64,000 nt of DNA from Prevotella sp. P2-180 (lineage in GTDB: Bacteria; Bacteroidota; Bacteroidia; Bacteroidales; Bacteroidaceae), in NCBI RefSeq assembly GCF_002251435.1, contig NZ_NPJI01000114.1:57235-121234 (forward strand), written 5' to 3'. Below are positions 1-7,446 of the stretch, piece after piece; position 1 is the stretch's first letter; each line of letters begins with the position of its first letter. Both the position numbers and the translations under genes were made by a program. The notes below the pieces were generated by a model. It ran no database searches and was not told where the DNA came from. It saw nothing but the letters and a program-made list of their open reading frames with translations.

Positions 1-1
1 T

Positions 2-160
2 GAAACAGTAAACCAAGGCACAAACGTATTAGTGGGCTACGACCTCGAGAAATTGGCCACGGCACTGGAAGATCTGACTGAAAACAAATGGAAAAAATCG
101 TCTATTCCTGACAGATGGGACGGAAGGACAGCAGAAAGAATCCTACAAACTATTATCTGA
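2..160 (+). CDS. UDP-GlcNAc 2-epimerase, C-terminal end (partial)
   Basis: Only the last 52 codons are in the window; the gene begins upstream. The reading frame gives ETVNQGTNVLVGYDLEK followed by a short helix and an SIPDRWDGRTAERI-type ending, which matches the tail of non-hydrolysing UDP-N-acetylglucosamine 2-epimerases (WecB family). These enzymes convert UDP-GlcNAc to UDP-ManNAc for surface polysaccharides. A full wecB lies at 30.1-31.3 kb on the other strand, so the organism probably has two. The stop is 1 base from the stop of the convergent LuxR-type gene, and there is no room for a terminator between them. The family call rests on the C-terminal motif alone. Confidence 0.72.
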   Translation, partial: ETVNQGTNVLVGYDLEKLATALEDLTENKWKKSSIPDRWDGRTAERILQTII

Positions 161-161
161 A

Positions 162-830
162 CTAAATTTTGTTTATATCCACATAACCGTGCATAACGGC
201 ATAAATAGTAAGTGCGGAAATAGACTTCTTACCCAGTTTATCGGTGATATTCTTACGATGGGATATCACCGTCGACATTCCTATATTGAGTATTTCGGCT
301 ATCTCTTTGTTAATGTGTCCTTGAGCCACAAGCGACAAAACCTCAATCTCGCGGTCGGAGAGCACGTTCTGGTGAGCATTCTGCTGGACAGGAGGAAGAT
401 TACGGCCATGTGCATGGGCATGTTGTTCGAGGGCGAGCAGAGAGCGGACAAGTTGTTTTTCAGGTACATTAACAGAGAGCGAATGAAAGTTGCTCATTGA
501 TGCTGCATCATCAAGTGCAAGAGTAAGTACTATGGTCTTTGCCCGGTGTTCAAGAAAGAACTGCCTATTCTCCAATACTATATTCATTGACACGAAAAAA
601 TGATAATACTGTTCAGGATTATTTGCCTGAAGTTCGGCAAATGATCCAAAAATATCTATATGCATAATTGGCATTATCTCTTGCAGTAAAGCCTTAAGTC
701 CAATAGCAGATAGAGTATTGGGGTCAATGATGGAAAGCCTCACCCCCGCCCCCTTTCCAAGGGAGTGGGGAGATGAATAGTATTGTTCGTCGTTATTTTC
801 TGACATCATAATATTGTTCTCAGATATCAT
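162..830 (-). CDS. LuxR-family transcriptional regulator
   Basis: A 222-residue protein with a C-terminal LuxR-type helix-turn-helix at about residues 155-215 (LSDREIEVLSLVAQGHINKE, then a STVISHRKNI recognition helix). Residues 32-140 resemble a receiver-like fold that starts VRLSIIDPNTLSAIGLKALL, but I see no convincing phospho-acceptor Asp, so it may be a pseudo-receiver. Residues about 19-31 (SPHSLGKGAGVRL) are encoded by a GC-rich palindromic repeat, so the first 30 residues may be a late addition. Met-1, Met-8 and Met-9 are all possible starts, and no clear -7 element was seen upstream. Its target is unknown; it is convergent with the wecB tail and follows the decarboxylase genes on the same strand. 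Confidence 0.85.
   Translation of the reverse strand: MISENNIMMSENNDEQYYSSPHSLGKGAGVRLSIIDPNTLSAIGLKALLQEIMPIMHIDIFGSFAELQANNPEQYYHFFVSMNIVLENRQFFLEHRAKTIVLTLALDDAASMSNFHSLSVNVPEKQLVRSLLALEQHAHAHGRNLPPVQQNAHQNVLSDREIEVLSLVAQGHINKEIAEILNIGMSTVISHRKNITDKLGKKSISALTIYAVMHGYVDINKI
736..774. repeat. GC-rich palindromic dispersed repeat, copy A (inside LuxR gene)
   Basis: A C-rich arm (CCTCACCCCCGCCCCC) is followed by TTTCCAAGG and a GGAGTGGGG arm. It is the inverted counterpart of copy B at 878-914. It lies in frame inside the 5' end of the LuxR-type gene and encodes SPHSLGKGAGVRL, much as Rickettsia palindromic elements do in other genomes (the comparison is mine). Confidence 0.55.
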
Positions 831-877
831 CTTATTCTTATTTCTGACATTAAATCAGCCTAAAAAAAATCATATTA

Positions 878-914
878 CCTCCCCTCTCTTTCGGAGAGGG
901 GCAGGGGCGAGGCT
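878..914. repeat. GC-rich palindromic dispersed repeat, copy B (3' of oadB)
   Basis: CCTCCCCTCTCTTTCGGAGA followed by GGGGCAGGGGCGAGGCT can fold into a hairpin. It lies between the start of the LuxR-type gene and the stop of oadB and could act as part of a terminator for oadB. It aligns, with several mismatches, to the reverse complement of copy A 104 bases away. Confidence 0.55.
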
Positions 915-923
915 CTTATTTTG

Positions 924-2081
924 TTAAGACAGGAATCCGAGCAGGGCTCCGGCTGCTACAGCCGAGCCGATAACACCGGCAACATTCGGACCCATGGCAT
1001 GCATGAGCAGGAAGTTATGGCGGTCGTATTCCAATCCTAGATTATTACTGATGCGGGCACTCATTGGAACGGCAGATACACCAGCATTACCAATCAACGG
1101 ATTTATCTTCTTATCTTTGGGCAGGAAGAGGTTCATCACCTTCACGAAGCACACACCGCTTGCTGTGGCAACCATGAAAGCACAAGCACCTACAACGAAG
1201 ATGAACAGAGTGTTCAAGGTCAGGAACTCGCTGGCCTGAGTAGAGCAACCTACGGTAAGACCAAGAAGCATCACTACGATATCGTTGAGAGCAGAGCCTG
1301 CAGTCTTGGCCAGGCGGGTGGTCTTGCCCGACTCCTTCAGCAAGTTACCGAAGAACAGCATACCAAGCAGCGGAAGACCTGAAGGCACGATAAATGTAGT
1401 AAGCAACAGTCCGATAATCGGGAAGAGAATTCGCTCTGTCTGACTTACTTGACGACTAGGTTTCATCTTAATCACGCGCTCCTTCTTTGTGGTAAGCAGA
1501 CGCATCAATGGTGGCTGAATCAGCGGAACAAGAGCCATGTAAGAGTATGCACACACAGCAATGGCTCCCATCAAGTTTGGACAAAGCTTCGACGAGAGGA
1601 AGATGGCGGTAGGACCGTCGGCACCACCGATGATGGCAATACCAGCTGCTTGGTTAGGTTCAAAGCCTAATGCCAAGGCCACCATATAAGCGCCAAAGAT
1701 ACCAAACTGTGCAGAAGCGCCAATAAGCACTAGCTTCGGGTTGGCAATAAGCGCCGAGAAATCGGTCATGGCACCGATGCCAAGGAACACAAGAGGAGGA
1801 TACCAACCTTGGCGCACTCCCTGATAGAAGATATTCAAGACGGAATTGTCTTCATAAAGTCCAATTTCGAGACCTGCATCAGCACGGAAAGGAATGTTTC
1901 CGAGAATGATGCCCAAACCAATAGGAATGAGCAGCAGAGGCTCGAAGTCTTTCTTGATTGCAAGGTAGATGAGCACGGCTCCCACCACAATCATAATGAG
2001 GTTTCCTGCCGTTGCATTGGCAAAACCAGTGTAGGTAAGAAACTCAGTGAAATTCTCTGCTATAAATTCTGTAAATCCCAT
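924..2081 (-). CDS. oadB: Sodium ion-translocating decarboxylase, beta subunit
   Basis: A 385-residue polytopic membrane protein of the OadB/MmdB/GcdB family, close to the family's usual length. The diagnostic GGADGPTAIFLSSKL stretch is at about residues 152-166, and a conserved polar GNAGVSAVPMSARI motif lies near residue 330. This subunit decarboxylates carboxybiotin on the carrier and exports Na+. It is the last of three same-strand genes (gamma-like, biotin carrier, beta) with a gap of only 12 bases to the carrier. With mutAB next door, methylmalonyl-CoA decarboxylase (succinate to propionate) is more likely than oxaloacetate decarboxylase, but the sequence cannot settle the substrate because the alpha subunit is missing here. 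Confidence 0.93.
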   Translation of the reverse strand: MGFTEFIAENFTEFLTYTGFANATAGNLIMIVVGAVLIYLAIKKDFEPLLLIPIGLGIILGNIPFRADAGLEIGLYEDNSVLNIFYQGVRQGWYPPLVFLGIGAMTDFSALIANPKLVLIGASAQFGIFGAYMVALALGFEPNQAAGIAIIGGADGPTAIFLSSKLCPNLMGAIAVCAYSYMALVPLIQPPLMRLLTTKKERVIKMKPSRQVSQTERILFPIIGLLLTTFIVPSGLPLLGMLFFGNLLKESGKTTRLAKTAGSALNDIVVMLLGLTVGCSTQASEFLTLNTLFIFVVGACAFMVATASGVCFVKVMNLFLPKDKKINPLIGNAGVSAVPMSARISNNLGLEYDRHNFLLMHAMGPNVAGVIGSAVAAGALLGFLS

Positions 2082-2093
2082 AATTTATTGTCT

Positions 2094-2543
2094 TTAGCCA
2101 ATGGTGATCAATGTGGCGCCTTCCATTACAGAATCGCCCTGGTTTACTAAGATAGAGGTGACGGTGCCACTGTTCTCAGCCTCGATGTTATTCTGCATCT
2201 TCATAGCCTCAAGCACTACAACGGTATCGCCCACGTTTACCTTGTCGCCAACCTTGACATTTATCGAAGATATGGTGCCGGGAAGTGGAGCCTTGACAGG
2301 AGAACCTGCTCCGGCAGGAGCGGCAGGAGCGGCAGGACGTGCTACCGGGGCGACCGGGGCGGCTGCGGCAGGTGCTGGAGCAACTACCTTTGGCCGTGTG
2401 ATGGCCTTGGCTGGATTGATAGGTTGCTTCAGTTCTACTTCGAAAGGAATGCCATTGACAGATACCTTGGCTATATTACCTTCCATCTCTTCGATTTCTA
2501 CCTCGTAATCAACACCTTGTACTTTATATTCAAACTTGTTCAT
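2094..2543 (-). CDS. Biotin/lipoyl-binding carrier of the decarboxylase
   Basis: A 149-residue protein. A short N-terminal beta domain (1-50) is followed by an Ala/Pro-rich hinge (about 52-80), typical of swinging-arm carriers, and then a biotinyl domain (83-149) with the motif LEAMKMQNN, where Lys-115 should carry biotin. It shuttles the carboxyl group from the carboxyltransferase to the membrane beta subunit. It lies 41 bases downstream of the gamma-like gene and 12 bases upstream of oadB, so the three are probably co-transcribed. It corresponds to MmdC/GcdC-type carriers or the detached C-terminal domain of OadA. Confidence 0.92.
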   Translation of the reverse strand: MNKFEYKVQGVDYEVEIEEMEGNIAKVSVNGIPFEVELKQPINPAKAITRPKVVAPAPAAAAPVAPVARPAAPAAPAGAGSPVKAPLPGTISSINVKVGDKVNVGDTVVVLEAMKMQNNIEAENSGTVTSILVNQGDSVMEGATLITIG

Positions 2544-2584
2544 AATAATTCTTTATATTTGTTTTCTATTTTCAGTCTTTCAAA

Positions 2585-3550
2585 TTATTCATGGAATTGA
2601 GTCATAAGCGGCAATTCCATATTCCAGTCAGTATTCTTAGGTTTAATGGTGATGACACCACTCTCAACATCATGAACATTGTCTTGATATTCCTTAAGAG
2701 CCATGGCTATCACGGCCATGTAGACTTCCTTGTCTATACCCTTTGTCTTCAGACCATCCTGAAGAATGGTACTAGTCTTAGATGCTACCTCCATGGTCTT
2801 CTCTACCGTCTTTACACCGGCCTTCACTGGCTGTATATTAGCCACCGCCGAACGATGTTTCATAAAGAAGCCGAAAAGGGTGAAGAATACAAAAAGAAGG
2901 GCAAGACAGAAGAACACGATGCCCATGGCCAGCACAGTAATACCGAATCCGTAAGGGTCTTCACGCTTAAGCTTTGCAGTCTTGGTCTCAACAATGTCTG
3001 TCATGTTGGAAATGCCTGGAGTCACCTGTTCTGCAGATTTCACAACCCAGTTTACCGAACCGTCCTTGTGACGGGCATACGAGAGATTATCAGCAATGAC
3101 AGGTACTGTTACAGAGTCGATAAGCTGTGTAGCATTACCGCTATAAAGACCAACCCATGTCGGCTTTGAAGGGTCGATAGGCACTGAAAGGTGCATCGAG
3201 CCTTTCGAAGGCAGACTATTACAAAAGAGAATCAAGTGCTGCCGTCCGCTAAGAGCGGTGCGGGGCTCACCACTTGGAATTGCACTCATGCGCTTCATGC
3301 GCTCAGGCACACTCATCTGAGGATCCAATACAGAGCGGTCGGTGGTTATAAACATGCCACGTACGTTGTAGGTAGTAAACGATACATTAGCAATTTCAAT
3401 CCACGCTTCACGCTGACCATATTCATCCTGCAGATTGGACGTGTTGCTTGTCATCACTTCATTAATCTTGATGCTCTGCTCTACCTGAGCATGAGTCATG
3501 GAAGCGCCGGCAAGCAACAATGTGCCTAACAGTAATCCGAATTTGTTCAT
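2585..3550 (-). CDS. OadG-like gamma subunit with an N-terminal lamin-tail-type domain
   Basis: A 321-residue protein, far longer than a classical gamma subunit (about 80-120 residues). It has a signal peptide (1-21, ending MTHAQ) and an extracytoplasmic domain (about 25-190) that begins IKINEVMTSNTSNLQDEYGQ and resembles a lamin-tail (LTD) fold. One strong membrane helix (about 200-228, GITVLAMGIVFFCLALLFVF) follows, then a cytoplasmic tail. The helix and its position fit OadG-type subunits, which tether the carboxyltransferase/carrier to the beta subunit. It is first of the three decarboxylase genes and 48 bases after the AspT-like gene, with no clear promoter between. The LTD assignment is by eye. 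Confidence 0.75.
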   Translation of the reverse strand: MNKFGLLLGTLLLAGASMTHAQVEQSIKINEVMTSNTSNLQDEYGQREAWIEIANVSFTTYNVRGMFITTDRSVLDPQMSVPERMKRMSAIPSGEPRTALSGRQHLILFCNSLPSKGSMHLSVPIDPSKPTWVGLYSGNATQLIDSVTVPVIADNLSYARHKDGSVNWVVKSAEQVTPGISNMTDIVETKTAKLKREDPYGFGITVLAMGIVFFCLALLFVFFTLFGFFMKHRSAVANIQPVKAGVKTVEKTMEVASKTSTILQDGLKTKGIDKEVYMAVIAMALKEYQDNVHDVESGVITIKPKNTDWNMELPLMTQFHE

Positions 3551-3598
3551 TTGTGTACGATTATTATTATTGTTTATTGTTAGAAATTCTTTTCTGCT

Positions 3599-5284
3599 TT
3601 ACGCTCCGCAACACAATAGTATGATAACCTGGGCTGTGAAAATACGGAGGAACATGCTCAATGGATACACTGTTGAATATCCAATGGCCGGAGCCTCAGT
3701 GGAGCACGACTGGTTAGCATAGGCTAATGCTGGAGGGTCGGTATAGGTACCGGCCAACATACCCATAATGGTAAAGTAATTGAACTTATATCGCAGACGT
3801 GCTATTGTACCTATTATTAATATAGGTATAACGGTGATGAGGAATCCTGTATAGACATACTTCAGACCATCGCCCTGTACCACTGTCTCCAGGAAGCCAG
3901 CTCCAGCCTTAATGCCGACACTCGCCAAAAACAGCACAAGTCCTATCTCACGCAACATCATGTTGGCACTGGTAGTAGTATAGGTAACGAGATGAACCTT
4001 ATAGCCGTAACGACCAATGAGGATGGCAATGATGAGCGGACCTCCTGCAATACCGAGCTTCATTGGTACTGGCATACCAGGAATGGCAAATGGAAGAGAA
4101 CCAAATATAATTCCAATCACAATACCAAGGAAGATAGTGGCGATATTTGGAGCTTCAAGGCGCTTAATGGAATTGCCCAGCACATCAGCCACACGGTTGA
4201 CAAGGTCTTCTGGACCGACAACCATCACACGGTCGCCCACCTGAAGCGGCAGACGTGGCGATGCAAACAGTTCCATACCCTGACGGGTGATACGGGTCAC
4301 ATTCACACCAAAGGCACGCGAGAAGTGCATTTGGCCAAGAGTCTTTCCGTTAATGGAGGGCTTTGTAACAAGAATGCGACGTGAAACCATTGGCTGGTCG
4401 GTTTTCTCCCACTCTACCTGTATCTCCGGGCCAATGAAAGCGATGATTGCCTCAGCATCGGCTTGGGCACAAACGATGAAAAGTTGATCGCCAAGTTCTA
4501 ACACCGTATTACGGTTTGGTATTGTCACATGACCATCGTGAAGAAGACGTGAACAAACGAAATCACGATTAAGGAAGTCGTGGATCTGCATCAGCGTACG
4601 ACCAGCCAAATATGCGTTTGACACCTGGATATGCATCTGGTGTGGCTTAACGTGAGTGTCTTCGGCATTGGCAGCCTTCAGTTCGTCCTCCTCCTTTGAA
4701 AGATTTACACGACAAATAAAGCGTATGGCGATGGTCGCACCGATTATTCCCACTACGCCAAGAGGATATGCACAAGCGTAACCTGAGGCTATCTGGGGAA
4801 GATTGTCGCTGAACACACTATTGAGGGCTTCATTGGCGGCACCAAGACCAGGGGTGTTTGTCACTGCACCATAAAGAGTACCGACCATCATTGGAAGGTT
4901 GTGAGGATTGCTCGTGTCGAAGAAAATGTAATAGCATGCAAACATCACTGCAATGTTTAGCAGCACCGTGCTTGCGGCAAGCATATTCAACGTCACGCCA
5001 CCCTTACGAAAACTTTCAAAAAAGCCCGGTCCCACCTGCAATCCTATCATAAAGACAAATAGGATCAGACCGAAGTCCTGAATAAATGTAATGATGTTAA
5101 CTGGGGCAGTCAAACCGAAGTGACCGGCGACGATACCTGCAAAGAGGACGAATGTTACGCCCAAAGCGATACCTCCAAACTTCACTTTACCCAACAGCAC
5201 TCCTATAGCTATAACCAAAGCATACAAAAGCGCAATATGGGCTACCGATTCCGTTGAGGTGAAAAGATTAATTAGCCATTCCAT
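3599..5284 (-). CDS. AspT/YidE-type putative transporter with two RCK_C domains
   Basis: A 561-residue protein in which two groups of about five membrane helices flank a cytoplasmic region (about 185-370) with two TrkA-C/RCK_C-like domains (one containing NTVLELGDQLFIV, the other LQVGDRVMVVGPEDLV). This is the arrangement of the aspartate:alanine exchanger family, whose members often carry dicarboxylates or amino acids; substrate unknown. An upstream ATG at 5353 is possible but lies before a -7 element at 5308-5315, so I chose the ATG at 5284 (MEWLINLF). The neighbouring decarboxylase and mutase genes make a C4-dicarboxylate plausible, but this is inference. Confidence 0.85.
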   Translation of the reverse strand: MEWLINLFTSTESVAHIALLYALVIAIGVLLGKVKFGGIALGVTFVLFAGIVAGHFGLTAPVNIITFIQDFGLILFVFMIGLQVGPGFFESFRKGGVTLNMLAASTVLLNIAVMFACYYIFFDTSNPHNLPMMVGTLYGAVTNTPGLGAANEALNSVFSDNLPQIASGYACAYPLGVVGIIGATIAIRFICRVNLSKEEDELKAANAEDTHVKPHQMHIQVSNAYLAGRTLMQIHDFLNRDFVCSRLLHDGHVTIPNRNTVLELGDQLFIVCAQADAEAIIAFIGPEIQVEWEKTDQPMVSRRILVTKPSINGKTLGQMHFSRAFGVNVTRITRQGMELFASPRLPLQVGDRVMVVGPEDLVNRVADVLGNSIKRLEAPNIATIFLGIVIGIIFGSLPFAIPGMPVPMKLGIAGGPLIIAILIGRYGYKVHLVTYTTTSANMMLREIGLVLFLASVGIKAGAGFLETVVQGDGLKYVYTGFLITVIPILIIGTIARLRYKFNYFTIMGMLAGTYTDPPALAYANQSCSTEAPAIGYSTVYPLSMFLRIFTAQVIILLCCGA

Positions 5285-5307
5285 ATTATATAGTATTTTT
5301 TTCGCTG

Positions 5308-5315
5308 CAAAATTA
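5308..5315 (-). promoter_or_regulatory. Bacteroidetes -7 element for the AspT-like gene
   Basis: TAATTTTG on the minus strand matches TAnnTTTG and lies 23 bases upstream of the ATG at 5284. No convincing -33 TTTG was found at the usual spacing. Confidence 0.6.
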
Positions 5316-5440
5316 GCCAAAATATTACTCATTTTATAATTTTTGTGCAACAATTTTTAAAAGAAAGCCCAACTTTTTGAATATTTCACAATTTTACACA
5401 ATTTTCTTTCAGTTTTTATATAAATACAAAAATTATTCGC

Positions 5441-5448
5441 TATCTTTG
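5441..5448 (+). promoter_or_regulatory. Bacteroidetes -7 element for mutAB
   Basis: TATCTTTG matches TAnnTTTG, is followed by the usual CA, and lies 130 bases upstream of mutA, giving a long untranslated leader. The -33 region (TTTTT near 5413) is weak. It is divergent from the promoter at 5308-5315. Confidence 0.6.
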
Positions 5449-5578
5449 CAGCGCATTTTCAAAGCATGGGAGATACTATGCCCTAAAAAGTGCCATGAAA
5501 GTTATAAGAGATCTTCAACGGATAAAATCGTCTATGAGGACAACAATAAACTTATATAATAATTAAAAACAACCGACT

Positions 5579-7432
5579 ATGTCAGACATTAAGGAAAAAC
5601 TCTTTACCGAGTTTACAGCACCCACTAAGCAGGAGTGGCTTGACAAAATTCAAGTCGACCTGAAAGGTGCAGACTTCAACAAAAAGTTGGTATGGAGAAC
5701 AAATGAAGGCTTCGACATGCAGCCCTTCTACCGCAGAGAGGACATTGAGGGTCTTGCCACCCCCAACGCTCTTCCGGGAGAGTTCCCATTCGTACGTGGT
5801 AACAAAAAGGACAACAATGTATGGCGCGTGCGCCAAAACATCGTTGCCGACGACGCCAAGGCTGCCAACACCAAGGCTCTTGACATCCTCAACAAGGGCA
5901 TCGACTCCTTGGGATTCAAGATCAAGGGCAGCGACGTCAGCGCTGAGTTCATCGACACGCTACTTGAGGGTATTTGCCTTGAGTGTATCGACGTCAACTT
6001 CTCAACATGCCAGTGCCACACACTCGAACTGGCTCAGATTCTCGTGGCTTACTTTGAGAAAAAAGGCTATGACAAAGAGAAGATCAATGGCTCTATCGCC
6101 TTCGACCCCATTGAAAAAATTCTCATAAAGGGAAAGGACACCACTAAGATGGTAGCTAAGGCCAAGGAACTCGTTGAATTGCTGAAGGACTATCGTTTCT
6201 TCCGCTGCATCGCCGTCAACTCTGAGGCTCTCAACAATTCTGGCGCTTATATCGTACAGGAACTGGGATATGCCTTGGCATGGGGTAACGAGTATCTGCA
6301 GCAGATGGTTGAAGCTGGAGTGGAGCCTACTCTCGCTGCCAGCAAGATAAAGTTCAATATGGGCATCTCAGAAAACTACTTCATGGAGATTGCCAAATTC
6401 CGTGCCGCACGCATGCTTTGGGCTGAAATCGTTAAACAGTATGAGCCAAAGTGCGACTGCGCTTGCATGATGATGGTCAATGCCACCACTTCATCTTATA
6501 ATATGACTGTGTTTGACAGCTATGTCAACCTGCTCCGCACCCAGACCGAGACTATGTCGGCTGCCCTTGCCGGAGTTTATTCTATCGTGGTACGCCCATT
6601 TGACGACGCATACCAAGCTCCTACAGACTTCTCTGAGCGCATAGCACGCAACCAGCAGCTTCTGCTCAAGGAAGAGAGCCACTTCGATAAGGTAGTTGAC
6701 CCATCGGCCGGTTCTTACTTCATCGAGGAACTCACTAACTCGCTTGCAGATGCCGCTTGGAAAATCTTCCTCAAGGTGGAGGACGAAGGAGGATTCCTCG
6801 CCGCCGCAAAGGCAGGAACTGTGCAGGATGACATCAACGCCACCAACCAAAAGCGTCACGGCGACGCCGCTAAGCGTAAGGAATTCCTGCTTGGCACCAA
6901 CCAGTTCCCCAACTTCACCGAACTCTCCGAAGGCAAGCGCGCAAAGAAGTGCTGCTGCTCTTGCTCTAACGCAGAGGAGACTCCGCTAAAGAAGATTTCT
7001 GCTACACGTCTCGCTGCTGACTTCGAAGACCTCCGTATTGCCGTTGAGGAGAGCGGCAAGACTCCAAAAGCATTCATGCTCACCATTGGCAATCTCGCCA
7101 TGCGCCAAGCCCGTGCGCAGTTCAGCTGCAACTTCCTTGCTTGTGCTGGCTACAAGGTTATCGACAACCTCGGTTTCAAGACTGTCGAGGAAGGTGTTGA
7201 CGCTGCATTGGCAGCAGGTGCAGATATCGTTGTCCTCTGCTCGAGCGACGATGAGTATGCTGAATATGCTGTACCCGCATTCAAGTATCTCGATGGTCGT
7301 GCAATGTTCATCGTGGCAGGAGCCCCAGCCTGCATGGACGATCTCAAGGCCGCCGGCATAGAGAACTTCATCCATGTGCGTTGCAATGTGCTCGAGACTC
7401 TAAAGGAATATAACCAGAAGTTGGGAATCTAA
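5579..7432 (+). CDS. mutA: Methylmalonyl-CoA mutase small subunit
   Basis: A 617-residue protein homologous to MutB along its length: N-terminal acyl-CoA mutase barrel (about 40-430), linker, and a C-terminal B12-binding-like domain (about 490-617). The C-terminal domain lacks the cobalamin-ligand DxHxxG motif, as expected for the non-catalytic small subunit. MutAB interconverts succinyl-CoA and methylmalonyl-CoA with adenosylcobalamin. An unusual cysteine cluster (Cys-458, 459, 460, 462 in KKCCCSCSNAEE) lies in the linker. mutB starts 14 bases after the stop, so the pair is an operon with a promoter at 5441 and a terminator at 9612-9653. Start chosen at the ATG preceding SDIKEKLFTEF. Confidence 0.95.
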   Translation: MSDIKEKLFTEFTAPTKQEWLDKIQVDLKGADFNKKLVWRTNEGFDMQPFYRREDIEGLATPNALPGEFPFVRGNKKDNNVWRVRQNIVADDAKAANTKALDILNKGIDSLGFKIKGSDVSAEFIDTLLEGICLECIDVNFSTCQCHTLELAQILVAYFEKKGYDKEKINGSIAFDPIEKILIKGKDTTKMVAKAKELVELLKDYRFFRCIAVNSEALNNSGAYIVQELGYALAWGNEYLQQMVEAGVEPTLAASKIKFNMGISENYFMEIAKFRAARMLWAEIVKQYEPKCDCACMMMVNATTSSYNMTVFDSYVNLLRTQTETMSAALAGVYSIVVRPFDDAYQAPTDFSERIARNQQLLLKEESHFDKVVDPSAGSYFIEELTNSLADAAWKIFLKVEDEGGFLAAAKAGTVQDDINATNQKRHGDAAKRKEFLLGTNQFPNFTELSEGKRAKKCCCSCSNAEETPLKKISATRLAADFEDLRIAVEESGKTPKAFMLTIGNLAMRQARAQFSCNFLACAGYKVIDNLGFKTVEEGVDAALAAGADIVVLCSSDDEYAEYAVPAFKYLDGRAMFIVAGAPACMDDLKAAGIENFIHVRCNVLETLKEYNQKLGI

Positions 7433-7446
7433 TGTTTTGAATAGTC

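Noticed and set aside
736..914. Invertible promoter flanked by inverted repeats
   Set aside because: The two copies are too diverged and there is no recombinase gene beside them; a dispersed repeat fits better.
5377..5559. 60-codon open frame upstream of mutA as a gene
   Set aside because: It starts before the -7 element, so the mutA transcript would not contain its start, and its sequence has no recognisable character.
5449..5578. Cobalamin riboswitch in the mutA leader
   Set aside because: The conserved B12-box type sequence (GCCACTG-like) and the expected multi-stem layout are not seen in the 130 bases.
7030..7432. Loss of the DxHxxG motif in MutA as a defect
   Set aside because: The small subunit of heterodimeric methylmalonyl-CoA mutases normally lacks it; MutB carries the motif.
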